Shown here piece by piece: positions 37,129-46,073 of a stretch of 64,000 bases of DNA; the first letter of the stretch is position 1, and every line of letters starts with the position of its first letter. The position numbers and the translations under genes are program-made. The notes beneath the pieces were generated by a model. That model did no database searches. It was not told the DNA's origin and was given only the letters and a program-made list of their open reading frames with translations. This DNA comes from JACZUI01 sp965216725 (GTDB lineage Bacteria > Actinomycetota > Acidimicrobiia > Spongiisociales > ZC4RG35), in NCBI GenBank assembly GCA_965216725.1, contig CBDCGI010000001.1, positions 1 to 64,000 on the forward strand, written 5' to 3'.

Positions 37129-38622
37129 CTATCGGCGCCAGAGGTCTTTGGTGAACAGGACGAGTACCGGGAAGATCTCCAACCGGCCGACGATCATGAG
37201 TCCAGAGAGCAGCCACTTGGCCAGGTCCGGCACCGCCGCATAGTTGGAGGCAGGCCCGACATCACCCAGGCCGGGGCCAATGTTGCCCAGCGAAGCGGCC
37301 ACGGCCGACGTGGCGGTCACCAGGTCGAGCCCCTCCGAGAGGTTGGCGTCGATGAAGGCCAGCAGGAATGTCGACGTCATGAATAGGAATATGTAGAAGA
37401 GGAAGTACGACTGCACTGACTCGACAACCGGATCGGAAACACGGGTGTTGCCAAATCTGGTGACGAACACACCGCGGGGATGAACCAATCGTCGCAGATC
37501 GTTGAAAGCCGATTTCGAGAGAACTCCGATGCGGAAAGTCTTCATTCCTCCCGCCGTTGAGCCGGCCATGCCGCCCAGGAACATCAGGCCAACGACCATT
37601 ATCTGAAGGGCGGGGCGCCATAGGCCGAAGTCAGCAGACGCGAACCCGGTGGTGGTTGTCAACGAGATGGTGTTGAAGGCAGCGTCTCGGATTGCCTCTG
37701 ATGGCGTCAGGTCGCTCCACAGGCCTCCGGCGACAATCACTACCGCCACGACCGTGATGAACAAGTAGAGCCTGAACTCTTGTGACTCCCAGTACTCGGC
37801 CGGTCGGCGAAAAGCCCTGAAATGGAGGGCAAAAGAGACACCAGCCAGGAACATGAAGACCGTTATCACCCACTGTGTGTATGCGCCGAAGCCGGCGATG
37901 GAAGTCGCAGCGGTACCGAATCCGCCTGTCGACATGGTCGTGAACGAGTGGATGAGAGCCTCAAACCCGGTCATGTCCCCGAAGTAGAGGAACACGAACT
38001 CGACAGCGGTGATGAGGGCATAGACGAGCCATAGTCGTTTCGCCGTCTCTTGAAATCTCGGAGTGAGGCGGTCTGGGGTTGGCCCGGGTGATTCTGCCCT
38101 CGCCAGCTGCATGCCACCGGTGCCCAACAACGGCAGCACTGCCACTCCGAGAACGATCACGCCCATGCCCCCCAACCATTGGGTGAGCGCGCGCCAGAAC
38201 GAGATCCCGTTGTCGAGGACGCTCGGGTCCGGGAGGATCGAGGCGCCGGTGGTGGTAAAACCAGAAGCCGTTTCGAAGACGGCGTCGGTCACGTTGGGGA
38301 TGGCCCCGCTCAACAGATAGGGCAGCGCACCGAAGATCGAGAACACAAACCATGCCAGGCCGACTGTCGCAAACCCTTGTTTGACAGTTATGGATCGCGG
38401 GCGTCTGACGAATCGGCGGATCAGGTAGCCAGCCGAGGCTGTGATCAACGCCGAGAAGGCAATCCACAAGGCGGTCTCATACTCCTGCGAGACAACGGAG
38501 ACTCCGGCCGATGAAGCCATCGCCACCGCAACGAACAGCAGGATCGACCCCAGCACGTATGCGACGGTGAGAAGCAGCGAGGCGGCGGGTCGCATCCCGG
38601 TCCGAGACGGATCGAGTCTCAT
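37129..38622 (-). CDS. trkH: Potassium uptake transporter, TrkH family
   Basis: The 497-residue membrane protein has four repeated membrane-pore-membrane units. Selectivity-filter-like segments are TASGFTTTGAS, TMSTGGFGT, TTTTGFASAD and SAVAASLGNIGPGLG. It moves K+ (or Na+) across the cell membrane under control of its cytoplasmic TrkA partner, which lies just upstream with a 4-base overlap. The pair runs opposite to obgE. Confidence 0.93.
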   Translation of the reverse strand: MRLDPSRTGMRPAASLLLTVAYVLGSILLFVAVAMASSAGVSVVSQEYETALWIAFSALITASAGYLIRRFVRRPRSITVKQGFATVGLAWFVFSIFGALPYLLSGAIPNVTDAVFETASGFTTTGASILPDPSVLDNGISFWRALTQWLGGMGVIVLGVAVLPLLGTGGMQLARAESPGPTPDRLTPRFQETAKRLWLVYALITAVEFVFLYFGDMTGFEALIHSFTTMSTGGFGTAATSIAGFGAYTQWVITVFMFLAGVSFALHFRAFRRPAEYWESQEFRLYLFITVVAVVIVAGGLWSDLTPSEAIRDAAFNTISLTTTTGFASADFGLWRPALQIMVVGLMFLGGMAGSTAGGMKTFRIGVLSKSAFNDLRRLVHPRGVFVTRFGNTRVSDPVVESVQSYFLFYIFLFMTSTFLLAFIDANLSEGLDLVTATSAVAASLGNIGPGLGDVGPASNYAAVPDLAKWLLSGLMIVGRLEIFPVLVLFTKDLWRR

Positions 38623-39950
38623 GCAGTGAAGAGGGCCACCGATTCGTCGATATCGCGAGGGAGGGAAAAGAAGATGATGTGGTCGCCGGCGCGGATCACG
38701 GTTGACCCGTCGGGGACAAAGGTGGTTCCATTTCGGGACACGCCGCCGATGATCACGCCGATCGGCAGGTCCAGATCGAGAAGCGTACGGCCGTCTGCCT
38801 CGGCACCTCTGCTCACCTCGATCTCGATTGCCTCGGCGTCGGTGTCAGAGAAGGTGGCCACCTGCTCAACCTGACCTTGTCTCACGAAACGCAAGATCGC
38901 GCCCGCGGCCAAGAGCCTGCTGGACACCGCGGCATCGATTCCCACTCCGGCCAAGAGCGAAACGTAGGAGATTCGGTTGAAGCGGGATATGACCAATCCG
39001 GCGCCACTCGCCTTGGCGACAAGGCAGGCCAGCAGGTTGACCTCATCCCAACCGGTTAGACCAATGACCACATCCTTCGGCCCCAGGTCGAGCTCTCTCA
39101 GGACGTCGGGATCGGTAGGGTCTCCACAAACCACCAGGGCTGAAGGGTGTTTGCTGGCCAGCTTGGTGCATCGGTCAGAGTCGGAGTCGACAAGAACGAC
39201 TTCCAGCCCCGCCTTACGCATTTCCCTGGCTGTCAGCCGGGCGAGGCGAGTACCTCCCACTATCACCACCCGGTCGATCTGTCTCCGCTTGAGACCGAGC
39301 ATCTTGGTTGCCGTTTCGACCTGCTCTTCGGTGGTCATCAGGAGTGCGTGGTCGCCGGCACGAACCGCGGTGTCACCGTGGGCGACAATGGTGCGGCCAT
39401 CTCTGACCAGAGCCGCCACGACCCAACCCCATTCGGCGCTCCGCACACGTAGCTCCTTGAGCGGAGCGGCCGTGATCGGGGCGTGGGGTGCCACAGTCCC
39501 GCCCACCATGACCAGTTGGCCGTCGGCGAACTGGATCAGTTCGCTGGCGCCACCGGCACCCACGATGCCAACCAGCTCCTCGGCGGTGGTGGCAGACGGA
39601 TCGATGACGACATCAACTCCGAGATGAACCGATCCCTCACGGATCTCGGGGTCTTCGATACGGGCGATTGTCATGGGCACCCCGAGCTCCTTGCCTGTGT
39701 GGCAAGCAAGGACGTTGGCGCCATCGGAGTTGGATGCTGCGATCAGAAGATCGGCCTGGGAGATGCCTGCGTCTTCCAGCGTGCTCGCGCTCGCCCCGTT
39801 GCCGGTGATGACCAATGCGTCGATTTCTTCTTGTATCTCGGCGGCACGAGCCTCGTCATCTTCGATGACGACGACATCCTGACCGTCGTGGGCCAGACGC
39901 TCCGCCAAATATGAGCCAATCGCGCCGGCACCGACAATGATGATTCGCAT
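38619..39950 (-). CDS. trkA: Potassium transport regulator TrkA
   Basis: The 443-residue cytoplasmic protein has two RCK units, each with an NAD-binding Rossmann start: IIIVGAGAIGSYLAERLA (about 3-20) and VVIVGGTRLARLTAREM (about 230). Each is followed by a TrkA-C domain. It gates TrkH in response to nucleotides (in other bacteria also c-di-AMP). It is the first gene of the trkA-trkH operon. Confidence 0.93.
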   Translation of the reverse strand: MRIIIVGAGAIGSYLAERLAHDGQDVVVIEDDEARAAEIQEEIDALVITGNGASASTLEDAGISQADLLIAASNSDGANVLACHTGKELGVPMTIARIEDPEIREGSVHLGVDVVIDPSATTAEELVGIVGAGGASELIQFADGQLVMVGGTVAPHAPITAAPLKELRVRSAEWGWVVAALVRDGRTIVAHGDTAVRAGDHALLMTTEEQVETATKMLGLKRRQIDRVVIVGGTRLARLTAREMRKAGLEVVLVDSDSDRCTKLASKHPSALVVCGDPTDPDVLRELDLGPKDVVIGLTGWDEVNLLACLVAKASGAGLVISRFNRISYVSLLAGVGIDAAVSSRLLAAGAILRFVRQGQVEQVATFSDTDAEAIEIEVSRGAEADGRTLLDLDLPIGVIIGGVSRNGTTFVPDGSTVIRAGDHIIFFSLPRDIDESVALFTA

Positions 39951-40047
39951 CTCTTACCTGGAAAAGTGAAACCGCGGGAACAGGCTAACCACGATATCTC
40001 GGTGCCCGTAGAATGGTCGCAGTCCCTGTTGTCAGGAGTTTTGCCCG

Positions 40048-40911
40048 GTGTCCTTTGAATCTCCCGCCGCCGTCTCAGGTGCCCTGCGAGAAGTGGGCTA
40101 TCTGCCTGACGAGAGGATCGCCCAGGTCGTCTTTCTTGCGATTCGCCTCGGGAAGCCGATTCTGGTCGAGGGTCCCGCTGGGGTGGGCAAGACCGAGCTG
40201 GCAAAGGCGCTGGCTCAGGCCGCCGAAAGGCCGCTGATACGTCTTCAGTGTTACGAGGGGCTCGACGAGGCCAAGGCGCTGTATGAGTGGAACTACAAGA
40301 AACAGCTGCTTCGAATTCAGGCCGATGTAGACCACGAATGGGACCAGATCTCCCAGGACATCTTCTCCGAGGAATTCCTTCTCACCAGGCCGTTGCTACA
40401 GGCCATCCGCTCCCAGGAACCCGCACTTCTGCTCATTGACGAGGTCGACCGGGTCGAGGTCGAGACGGAAGCTTTGTTGCTCGAGGTCCTCTCGGATTTT
40501 CAGGTTTCGATTCCGGAGCTGGGCACAATCGAGGCTGCCACCCACCCTGTGGTCGTTCTCACGTCCAACAACACTCGCGAGCTCAGCGAAGCATTGAAAA
40601 GGCGATGTCTGTTCCTCCACATCGACTATCCGGATCCGGCGAGGGAGCAGGACATCCTCAGCACCCGTGTTCCCGGGCTCTCCGACCACCTCGCGGCGCA
40701 AGTGGCCAAAGTCGCGAGGTCGATTCGAAATCTCGACCTGAAGAAGGCGCCTTCTGTCTCGGAGACAATCGATTGGGCAAGGACACTCATCGCGCTGTCG
40801 ATCGACGACGTCGACGAGTCAGTCCTGGGAGACACGCTTCACGTGCTGCTCAAGTACCAGGGCGACATCGAGAAGGCCGCCAAGGAGCTGGTGCCGCCCT
40901 CAGGGGGATAG
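40048..40911 (+). CDS. MoxR/CoxD-type AAA ATPase
   Basis: The 287-residue AAA+ protein has Walker A EGPAGVGKTE (41-50), Walker B LLLIDEVDR, and the sensor region VVVLTSNNTRELSEALKRRC. The MoxR branch acts as a maturation chaperone together with a VWA-domain partner, which is the next gene. With coxL downstream the CoxD branch is the best match. It starts with GTG, and its stop shares one base with the next start. Confidence 0.9.
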   Translation: MSFESPAAVSGALREVGYLPDERIAQVVFLAIRLGKPILVEGPAGVGKTELAKALAQAAERPLIRLQCYEGLDEAKALYEWNYKKQLLRIQADVDHEWDQISQDIFSEEFLLTRPLLQAIRSQEPALLLIDEVDRVEVETEALLLEVLSDFQVSIPELGTIEAATHPVVVLTSNNTRELSEALKRRCLFLHIDYPDPAREQDILSTRVPGLSDHLAAQVAKVARSIRNLDLKKAPSVSETIDWARTLIALSIDDVDESVLGDTLHVLLKYQGDIEKAAKELVPPSGG

Positions 40912-42323
40912 TGGTGCTGGGGGTGCTGACAGGATTCATCGATGAGCTTCGGGCAGCCGGAGTCCCCGTGTCCATGGTCGAGGCGATCGACTCCATGGAG
41001 GCCGTTGAAGTCATCGACCTCGGCGATAGGACCGAGCTGCGAGAGACGCTGCGGTCGACTCTCGTGAAGAGTCTCAGGCACGAGCGCGCCTTCGACACCG
41101 CTTTCGACGTCTACTTCTCGACGATTCCGCCTCCAACGGAAGCCGCGGACCCAGCCGATGATGAGCTCGGCGCCGAGACCGGTGGTGGCGAGGACTTCGA
41201 TCTGGACAGGCTGGTGGCAGACCTCGCCCGCGCCCTCGAAGACATGGACCTCGATGAGCTTCGGCGGCTGGCTCGGGCGGCGGTCGACGAGCTGGCGGGA
41301 ATGGAGCCCGGGCGACCCGTGGGCGGGACTTACTACCTCTATCGGACTTTGAGGCGGCTTGACCTGGCGAGTCTCGAGCAAGCGCTTCTAGAGGCCCTGG
41401 GCGAACAGGACGACCTATCGAACCTCGAGCGAAGACTCCTGGAAGAGGAAGTGAAAGGCCGTATTAAGGAGTTGCGAGAGGAGATCCAGGATGAGATCCG
41501 GCGGCGGCTTGTCGCTGACCGCGGGCGGGACGCGGTGGCTCGAACCTTGAGGCGGCCACTACTCGAGGACGTGGATCTGATGCACGCCACGGCACTGGAT
41601 CTGCAGGAGATGGAAGCTGCCATCGGGCCTCTAACTCGGAAGCTGGCGGCGAGACTGGCGAGAAGGCGGAAGAAGCGCACCGGCCGGCTCGACTTTCGGA
41701 AGACGGTGCGCCGGTCTTTGGCGACCGGCGGCGTCCCCGTCGAGCCTCAGTTCCGTCATCCGAGACCACATCGACCAGAGGTATGGCTCCTGTGCGATAT
41801 CAGCGGGTCCATGGCGACGTTCAGCCGCTTCACCCTTCAGTTCACCCACGCCATGGCTACTCAGTTCTCGAGGCTTCGCTCCTTTGCATTTGTGGACACC
41901 GTGGACGAGGTCACCGGCTACTTCGGTGCGGGGGTCGACTTCGCAACCGCTCTGCGGCGGGTCATGACCGAAGCCGAGGTGGTATGGATGGACGGGCACT
42001 CCGATTACGGCAACTCACTGCAAACCTTTCGCAACGACTTCGAGCGGCAGCTGACACCGCGGACCACGGTCATAATCACAGGAGATGCCCGGAACAACTA
42101 TCGGCCTTCGCGGGCGCCCATCCTGGGCGAAATCGCCCAGCAAGCGCGTGCTGTCGTATGGCTGAATCCTGAACCGATTGCCTATTGGGACACCGGCGAC
42201 TCGGCCATGGGCGAATACGCTCCTTTTTGCACCTCGGTTCACGAGGTGAGAACTCTTCGACAGCTCGAGGCTTTCGTCGAGGAACTGGCCTTGCCAGGTC
42301 GCTCGACCTATGCGAATCCCTAA
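40911..42323 (+). CDS. CoxE-like VWA-domain protein
   Basis: The 470-residue protein has a charged helical N-terminal region (about 50-260) and a C-terminal von Willebrand A domain with the MIDAS motif DISGS (LLCDISGSMATFSRF). MoxR ATPase and CoxE-type VWA proteins form a pair that inserts or assembles the metal centre of CO-dehydrogenase-type enzymes in carboxydotrophs. GTG 40911 overlaps the MoxR stop; GTG 40914 or 40923 are equally possible. Confidence 0.85.
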   Translation: MVLGVLTGFIDELRAAGVPVSMVEAIDSMEAVEVIDLGDRTELRETLRSTLVKSLRHERAFDTAFDVYFSTIPPPTEAADPADDELGAETGGGEDFDLDRLVADLARALEDMDLDELRRLARAAVDELAGMEPGRPVGGTYYLYRTLRRLDLASLEQALLEALGEQDDLSNLERRLLEEEVKGRIKELREEIQDEIRRRLVADRGRDAVARTLRRPLLEDVDLMHATALDLQEMEAAIGPLTRKLAARLARRRKKRTGRLDFRKTVRRSLATGGVPVEPQFRHPRPHRPEVWLLCDISGSMATFSRFTLQFTHAMATQFSRLRSFAFVDTVDEVTGYFGAGVDFATALRRVMTEAEVVWMDGHSDYGNSLQTFRNDFERQLTPRTTVIITGDARNNYRPSRAPILGEIAQQARAVVWLNPEPIAYWDTGDSAMGEYAPFCTSVHEVRTLRQLEAFVEELALPGRSTYANP

Positions 42324-42395
42324 ACCTGACCACTCAGAGTGCCGATAGCAGCGCGTAGCAAACCCGTGCGGGTCGAAGCGAGCAGAGGAAGCTGA

Positions 42396-42761
42396 ATGGG
42401 ATCTCGGATTCTCGTAGTGGAGGACTCAGCCGTGATCAGACGGCTGATAGAAGTGTGTCTCCGTGCGGCCGACCTAGAGATCATCACCCGCGATGATGGC
42501 CGGAACGGCCTCACCGCAGTCAGCACCGAATCGCCCGATCTGGTGGTGCTCGACATCGGTCTCCCGGGGATGGATGGCTGGGAAGTCCTCGATCGCATCC
42601 GCACCGACGAGACGACCAGCACGATACCGGTTGTTGTGCTGACCGCCCACGCCGAGGAGGAGTCGAGGCGCAGGGCCAATGAGGGCGGCGCAGACGCTTT
42701 CGTCACGAAGCCATTCCAGCCCAACGACTTTCGCAGCACAGTCCTCTCCCTCCTCGAATGA
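42396..42761 (+). CDS. Single-domain response regulator receiver
   Basis: The 121-residue protein is a bare receiver domain: acidic pocket Glu9-Asp10, phospho-acceptor Asp53 in VVLDIGLPG, Thr/Ala switch in VVLTAHAEEE and Lys in FVTKPF. It has no output domain, so it probably acts by protein contact (CheY/DivK-like). It lies inside the cox-like cluster, 72 bases after coxE and 31 bases before coxL, without a nearby kinase. Confidence 0.9.
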   Translation: MGSRILVVEDSAVIRRLIEVCLRAADLEIITRDDGRNGLTAVSTESPDLVVLDIGLPGMDGWEVLDRIRTDETTSTIPVVVLTAHAEEESRRRANEGGADAFVTKPFQPNDFRSTVLSLLE

Positions 42762-42792
42762 GAGGCTGACGGCAGGGCGTTAACCTGCCGTT

Positions 42793-45048
42793 GTGGATTC
42801 AGAACCAGCACTTCCTTCTTTCATCGGCGCGCCCGTTCAGCGTCGCGAAGACCCGGCGCTCATTTCTGGTACCGGCACCTACGTAGACGACGTCGCTCCA
42901 AACGGCGTGCTGTATCTGGCGCTGGTGCGGAGTCCGTTCGCCCATGCCGAGATAGGCGACATCGACGCCGAAGCGGCGAGGAACGCACCCGGCGTCCACT
43001 TGGTCCTTCTCCCCGACGACGTGGCAGGCGTCAAGATGCCACCCAACCCCAATCCGGATCGAAACGTTCCCCGGCGCTGGCCTCTGGTCCAGGGTCGGGC
43101 GCTGATGCCCGGCGATCCTGTGGTAGCGGTAGTTGCCGACTCACCTCAGGCTGCCCGCGACGCGGCAGATCTCGTGTTTGTCGATTACGACCCGTTGCCG
43201 GTTGTCGGTGATGCGGTGCAGGCCCTCGACGCTTCTCCCATGCACCCGGCTCAGAACTCCAATGTCGCCTACGACCGATCCAGGGGAGACAGGGAGGCGT
43301 TCGACGCCATCGAAGGCACTCGCCTGGAAGGGGTCGTGGAGCACCCCAGGGTTGTGCCTGCACCCATGGAGCCGAGAGCGGTACAGGCCGTATGGCGTGA
43401 CGACGGTCTGACGGTGCATTTGTCGTCTCAGGCGCCGCACCTGATGCAGGAGCAACTGGCCAGCGACTTTGACTTGCCCCAGGCGTCGGTGAGAGTGATC
43501 ACACCTTTTGTCGGCGGCGGGTTCGGGTGCAAGTTCGACCTCGCCGAGGAGGAATACCTCACAGTGATTGCCTCCAGGATCACAGGCCGGCCAGTGAAAT
43601 GGACCGAGACCCGGAGAGAGCACCTGCTGACAATCGGCCATGGGCGGGCACAGCGTCATCGTTGGGAGGTGGTCGTCGACGACTCGGGGAGGATCAAAGG
43701 GCTGTGGGTGGACAGCCTCATCGACCTGGGTTGTCGGCATCGTTATCTGTCCTTCATGGAGATAACGCCCCGGATGCAGACGGGCAACTATCACATCGAG
43801 ACTTACGGATGGAGGATGCGCGGAGTTTGGACCAATCGCGCGCCAAGGGGGATCTACCGTGGAGCCGGGCGACCCGAGGCGACGCTGACGATTGAGCGAG
43901 TCGTGGACACCGTCGCTCGTGAGCTGGGTCTCGATCCTGCTGAAGTGAGGCGGGTCAATTTCGTCCAGCCCGACCAATTCCCCTACAAATCCGGTGGCGG
44001 CTACACCTTTGACACCGGTGAGTACGAGCGAACACTCGACACGCTGCTCGAGGTCTCTGACTACTCAGGCCTGAGAGATTGGCAGCGAGAGGCCCGCGAG
44101 GAAGGGCGCGTGGTGGGTGTGGGAGTGGCGGCTTATGTCGAGGTCTGCGGTTTTGAAGATTGGGGAGCGGCCAGGATTCAGGTGCATGCCGACGGCTCGG
44201 TGACTCTCTTCGTAGAGACTCTCGATCAGGGTCAGGGGCACCGGACGTCGTTCGCCCAGCTGGTGGCTGCGTCACTGGGGGTTCCTGTGGATTTGGTTCG
44301 CGTCGAACAAGGTGACACGGTCTCATCGCCCTATGGGTGGGGAACGTCGGGTTCCCGGTCGCTTGCCCAGGGTGGCAGCGCAAGTCACGCGGCTGCGGAA
44401 AAGGTCGGCGCCAAAGCCCGCCTCGTGGCCGGGCACCTCATGGAAGCACCAGCCGATGACATCGAGCTCGCGGACGGATTGGCGACGGTGAAAGGCACCG
44501 ACGTCTCCGTCACCTGGCGGGAGGTGGTGTCGGCCGCCCTCTCGGGGAACGTCCCTGAAGGCGTTACCCCGGGGCTAGACGAGGAGATGCACCTCAAATC
44601 GGGCGGTCTCAACTACCCCTATGGGATGCATCTGGCAGTCGTCGAGATTTCTCCCGAGTCGGGCTCGCCCACTCTCACTCAGATGTGGGCCGTCGACGAC
44701 GCCGGCAACATCATCAATCCGATGCTTGCGGATGGGCAGAGGCACGGGGGTCTGGCCCAAGGTATCGGACAGGCCCTATGGGAAGGCGTCGTCTACGACG
44801 ACGATGGGAATCTCGTCACCTCGTCGTTCATGGACTACCTGATCCCGTCGGCTGTGTCGTTGCCGATGTTCGATCTCGATGGGACTGTCACCACGACGCC
44901 GACAAATCCGTTGGGTGCCAAAGGCATCGGCGAGGCGGGAGCCATAGGAGCCACGCCGGCCGTGGTCAACGCCATCGTCGATGCCCTGGGTGTCGATATC
45001 CAGATCCCGGCCACGCCGGAGAAGATTTGGAGAGCGCTCGGCAACTAA
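42793..45048 (+). CDS. Xanthine dehydrogenase family molybdopterin-binding subunit (CoxL form II-like)
   Basis: The 751-residue molybdenum hydroxylase large subunit starts GAPVQRREDPALISGTGTYVDD, typical of CoxL/aldehyde oxidase. It contains GGGFGCKFD, a form II-like active-site loop IYRGAGRPEA (form I CO dehydrogenase has AYxCSFR), the QGQGHRTSFAQ motif and the GAKGIGEAGAIGATPAVVNA end with the likely catalytic Glu. The loop argues against true CO dehydrogenase. The usual medium (FAD) and small (2Fe-2S) subunits are not encoded in the window. It starts with GTG and converges on gapA with a 4-base overlap of the two 3' ends. Confidence 0.88.
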   Translation: MDSEPALPSFIGAPVQRREDPALISGTGTYVDDVAPNGVLYLALVRSPFAHAEIGDIDAEAARNAPGVHLVLLPDDVAGVKMPPNPNPDRNVPRRWPLVQGRALMPGDPVVAVVADSPQAARDAADLVFVDYDPLPVVGDAVQALDASPMHPAQNSNVAYDRSRGDREAFDAIEGTRLEGVVEHPRVVPAPMEPRAVQAVWRDDGLTVHLSSQAPHLMQEQLASDFDLPQASVRVITPFVGGGFGCKFDLAEEEYLTVIASRITGRPVKWTETRREHLLTIGHGRAQRHRWEVVVDDSGRIKGLWVDSLIDLGCRHRYLSFMEITPRMQTGNYHIETYGWRMRGVWTNRAPRGIYRGAGRPEATLTIERVVDTVARELGLDPAEVRRVNFVQPDQFPYKSGGGYTFDTGEYERTLDTLLEVSDYSGLRDWQREAREEGRVVGVGVAAYVEVCGFEDWGAARIQVHADGSVTLFVETLDQGQGHRTSFAQLVAASLGVPVDLVRVEQGDTVSSPYGWGTSGSRSLAQGGSASHAAAEKVGAKARLVAGHLMEAPADDIELADGLATVKGTDVSVTWREVVSAALSGNVPEGVTPGLDEEMHLKSGGLNYPYGMHLAVVEISPESGSPTLTQMWAVDDAGNIINPMLADGQRHGGLAQGIGQALWEGVVYDDDGNLVTSSFMDYLIPSAVSLPMFDLDGTVTTTPTNPLGAKGIGEAGAIGATPAVVNAIVDALGVDIQIPATPEKIWRALGN

Positions 45049-46073
45049 GAGGTCTTCGCCTCCTGAGCGATGACCTCGGCTAGCCGTTCGATCAGGTCGA
45101 CCACGCGGTTGGAGTAACCCCACTCGTTGTCGTACCACGACATCACCTTGACCAGGTTGCCCCCGATCACGTGGGTGCCCGCCGCGTCGAAGATGGAGGA
45201 GTGAGGGTTGCCGATGATGTCGGTGGAGACGATCGGGTCCTCGTTGTACTCGATTATCCCAGCCATCGGCCCCTCTGCTGCTTCCTTGACCGCTTGGTTG
45301 ACTTCTTCGGCGGTCACGTCACGACCCAGCTCAACTACGAGGTCGACCGTCGAGCCGTCGGGCACCGGCACTCGCATCGCCATCCCGTCCAATTTCCCGT
45401 CGAGCTCAGGCAGGACCTTGCCCACGGCCTTGGCGGCGCCAGTTGTGGTTGGGATGATGTTCTCGGTCGCGGCCCGGCTGCGGCGAAGATCCTTGTGTGG
45501 GACATCGGCGAGCCGCTGGTCGTTGGTGTAGGCGTGGACCGTGGTCATGACCCCCTTTTCCAGGCCGAACGAGTCGTGGAGGACCTTCGCCAAAGGCGCC
45601 AGACAGTTGGTAGTGCATGACGCGTTGGACACGATCAGGTCGTCGGCATCAAGGTCTTCGTCGTTCACACCGAGGACGACAGTCTCGTCGATCTCGTCTT
45701 TTGCCGGAACGGTGAGAATCACTCTTTTGGCGCCTGCGTCCAGGTGTTGTTGCAGCGAGGATCGATCCCGGAACACGCCCGTCGACTCGATGACGACATC
45801 GACTCCTAGCTCTGACCAGGGCAGCTGAGCGGGGTCGCGCTCCATCAGCATGCGGATCTCATGGTCTCCCACCCTCATGACTCCGTCGGAGACTTCGACT
45901 TCTTGATCGAATCTCCCCATGACCGAGTCATATTCGAGGAGATAGGCCAGGATGTCGTCGTCGGATAGGTCGTTGATGGCTACGACGCTGATATTCGATT
46001 CTGGTCTGCCGGCGATTATGCGGAACACGGCTCGCCCGATACGCCCGAACCCGTTGATTGCGACGTTGGTCAT
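45045..46073 (-). CDS. gapA: Glyceraldehyde-3-phosphate dehydrogenase (catalytically complete)
   Basis: The 342-residue type I GAPDH converts glyceraldehyde-3-phosphate to 1,3-bisphosphoglycerate with NAD. It has the NAD-binding INGFGRIGR (6-14), catalytic Cys153 in SNASCTTNC, the base His180 in TTVHAYTND, and the phosphate-site Arg234 in MRVPVPDGST. Everything needed for catalysis is present. Its ATG overlaps the stop of the upstream GAPDH-like gene by four bases, so the two are translationally coupled. Confidence 0.96.
   Translation of the reverse strand: MTNVAINGFGRIGRAVFRIIAGRPESNISVVAINDLSDDDILAYLLEYDSVMGRFDQEVEVSDGVMRVGDHEIRMLMERDPAQLPWSELGVDVVIESTGVFRDRSSLQQHLDAGAKRVILTVPAKDEIDETVVLGVNDEDLDADDLIVSNASCTTNCLAPLAKVLHDSFGLEKGVMTTVHAYTNDQRLADVPHKDLRRSRAATENIIPTTTGAAKAVGKVLPELDGKLDGMAMRVPVPDGSTVDLVVELGRDVTAEEVNQAVKEAAEGPMAGIIEYNEDPIVSTDIIGNPHSSIFDAAGTHVIGGNLVKVMSWYDNEWGYSNRVVDLIERLAEVIAQEAKTS

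Noticed and set aside
42793..45048. True aerobic CO dehydrogenase (form I) large subunit
   Set aside because: The active-site loop is IYRGAGR (form II-like) rather than AYxCSFR, and the other subunits are missing.
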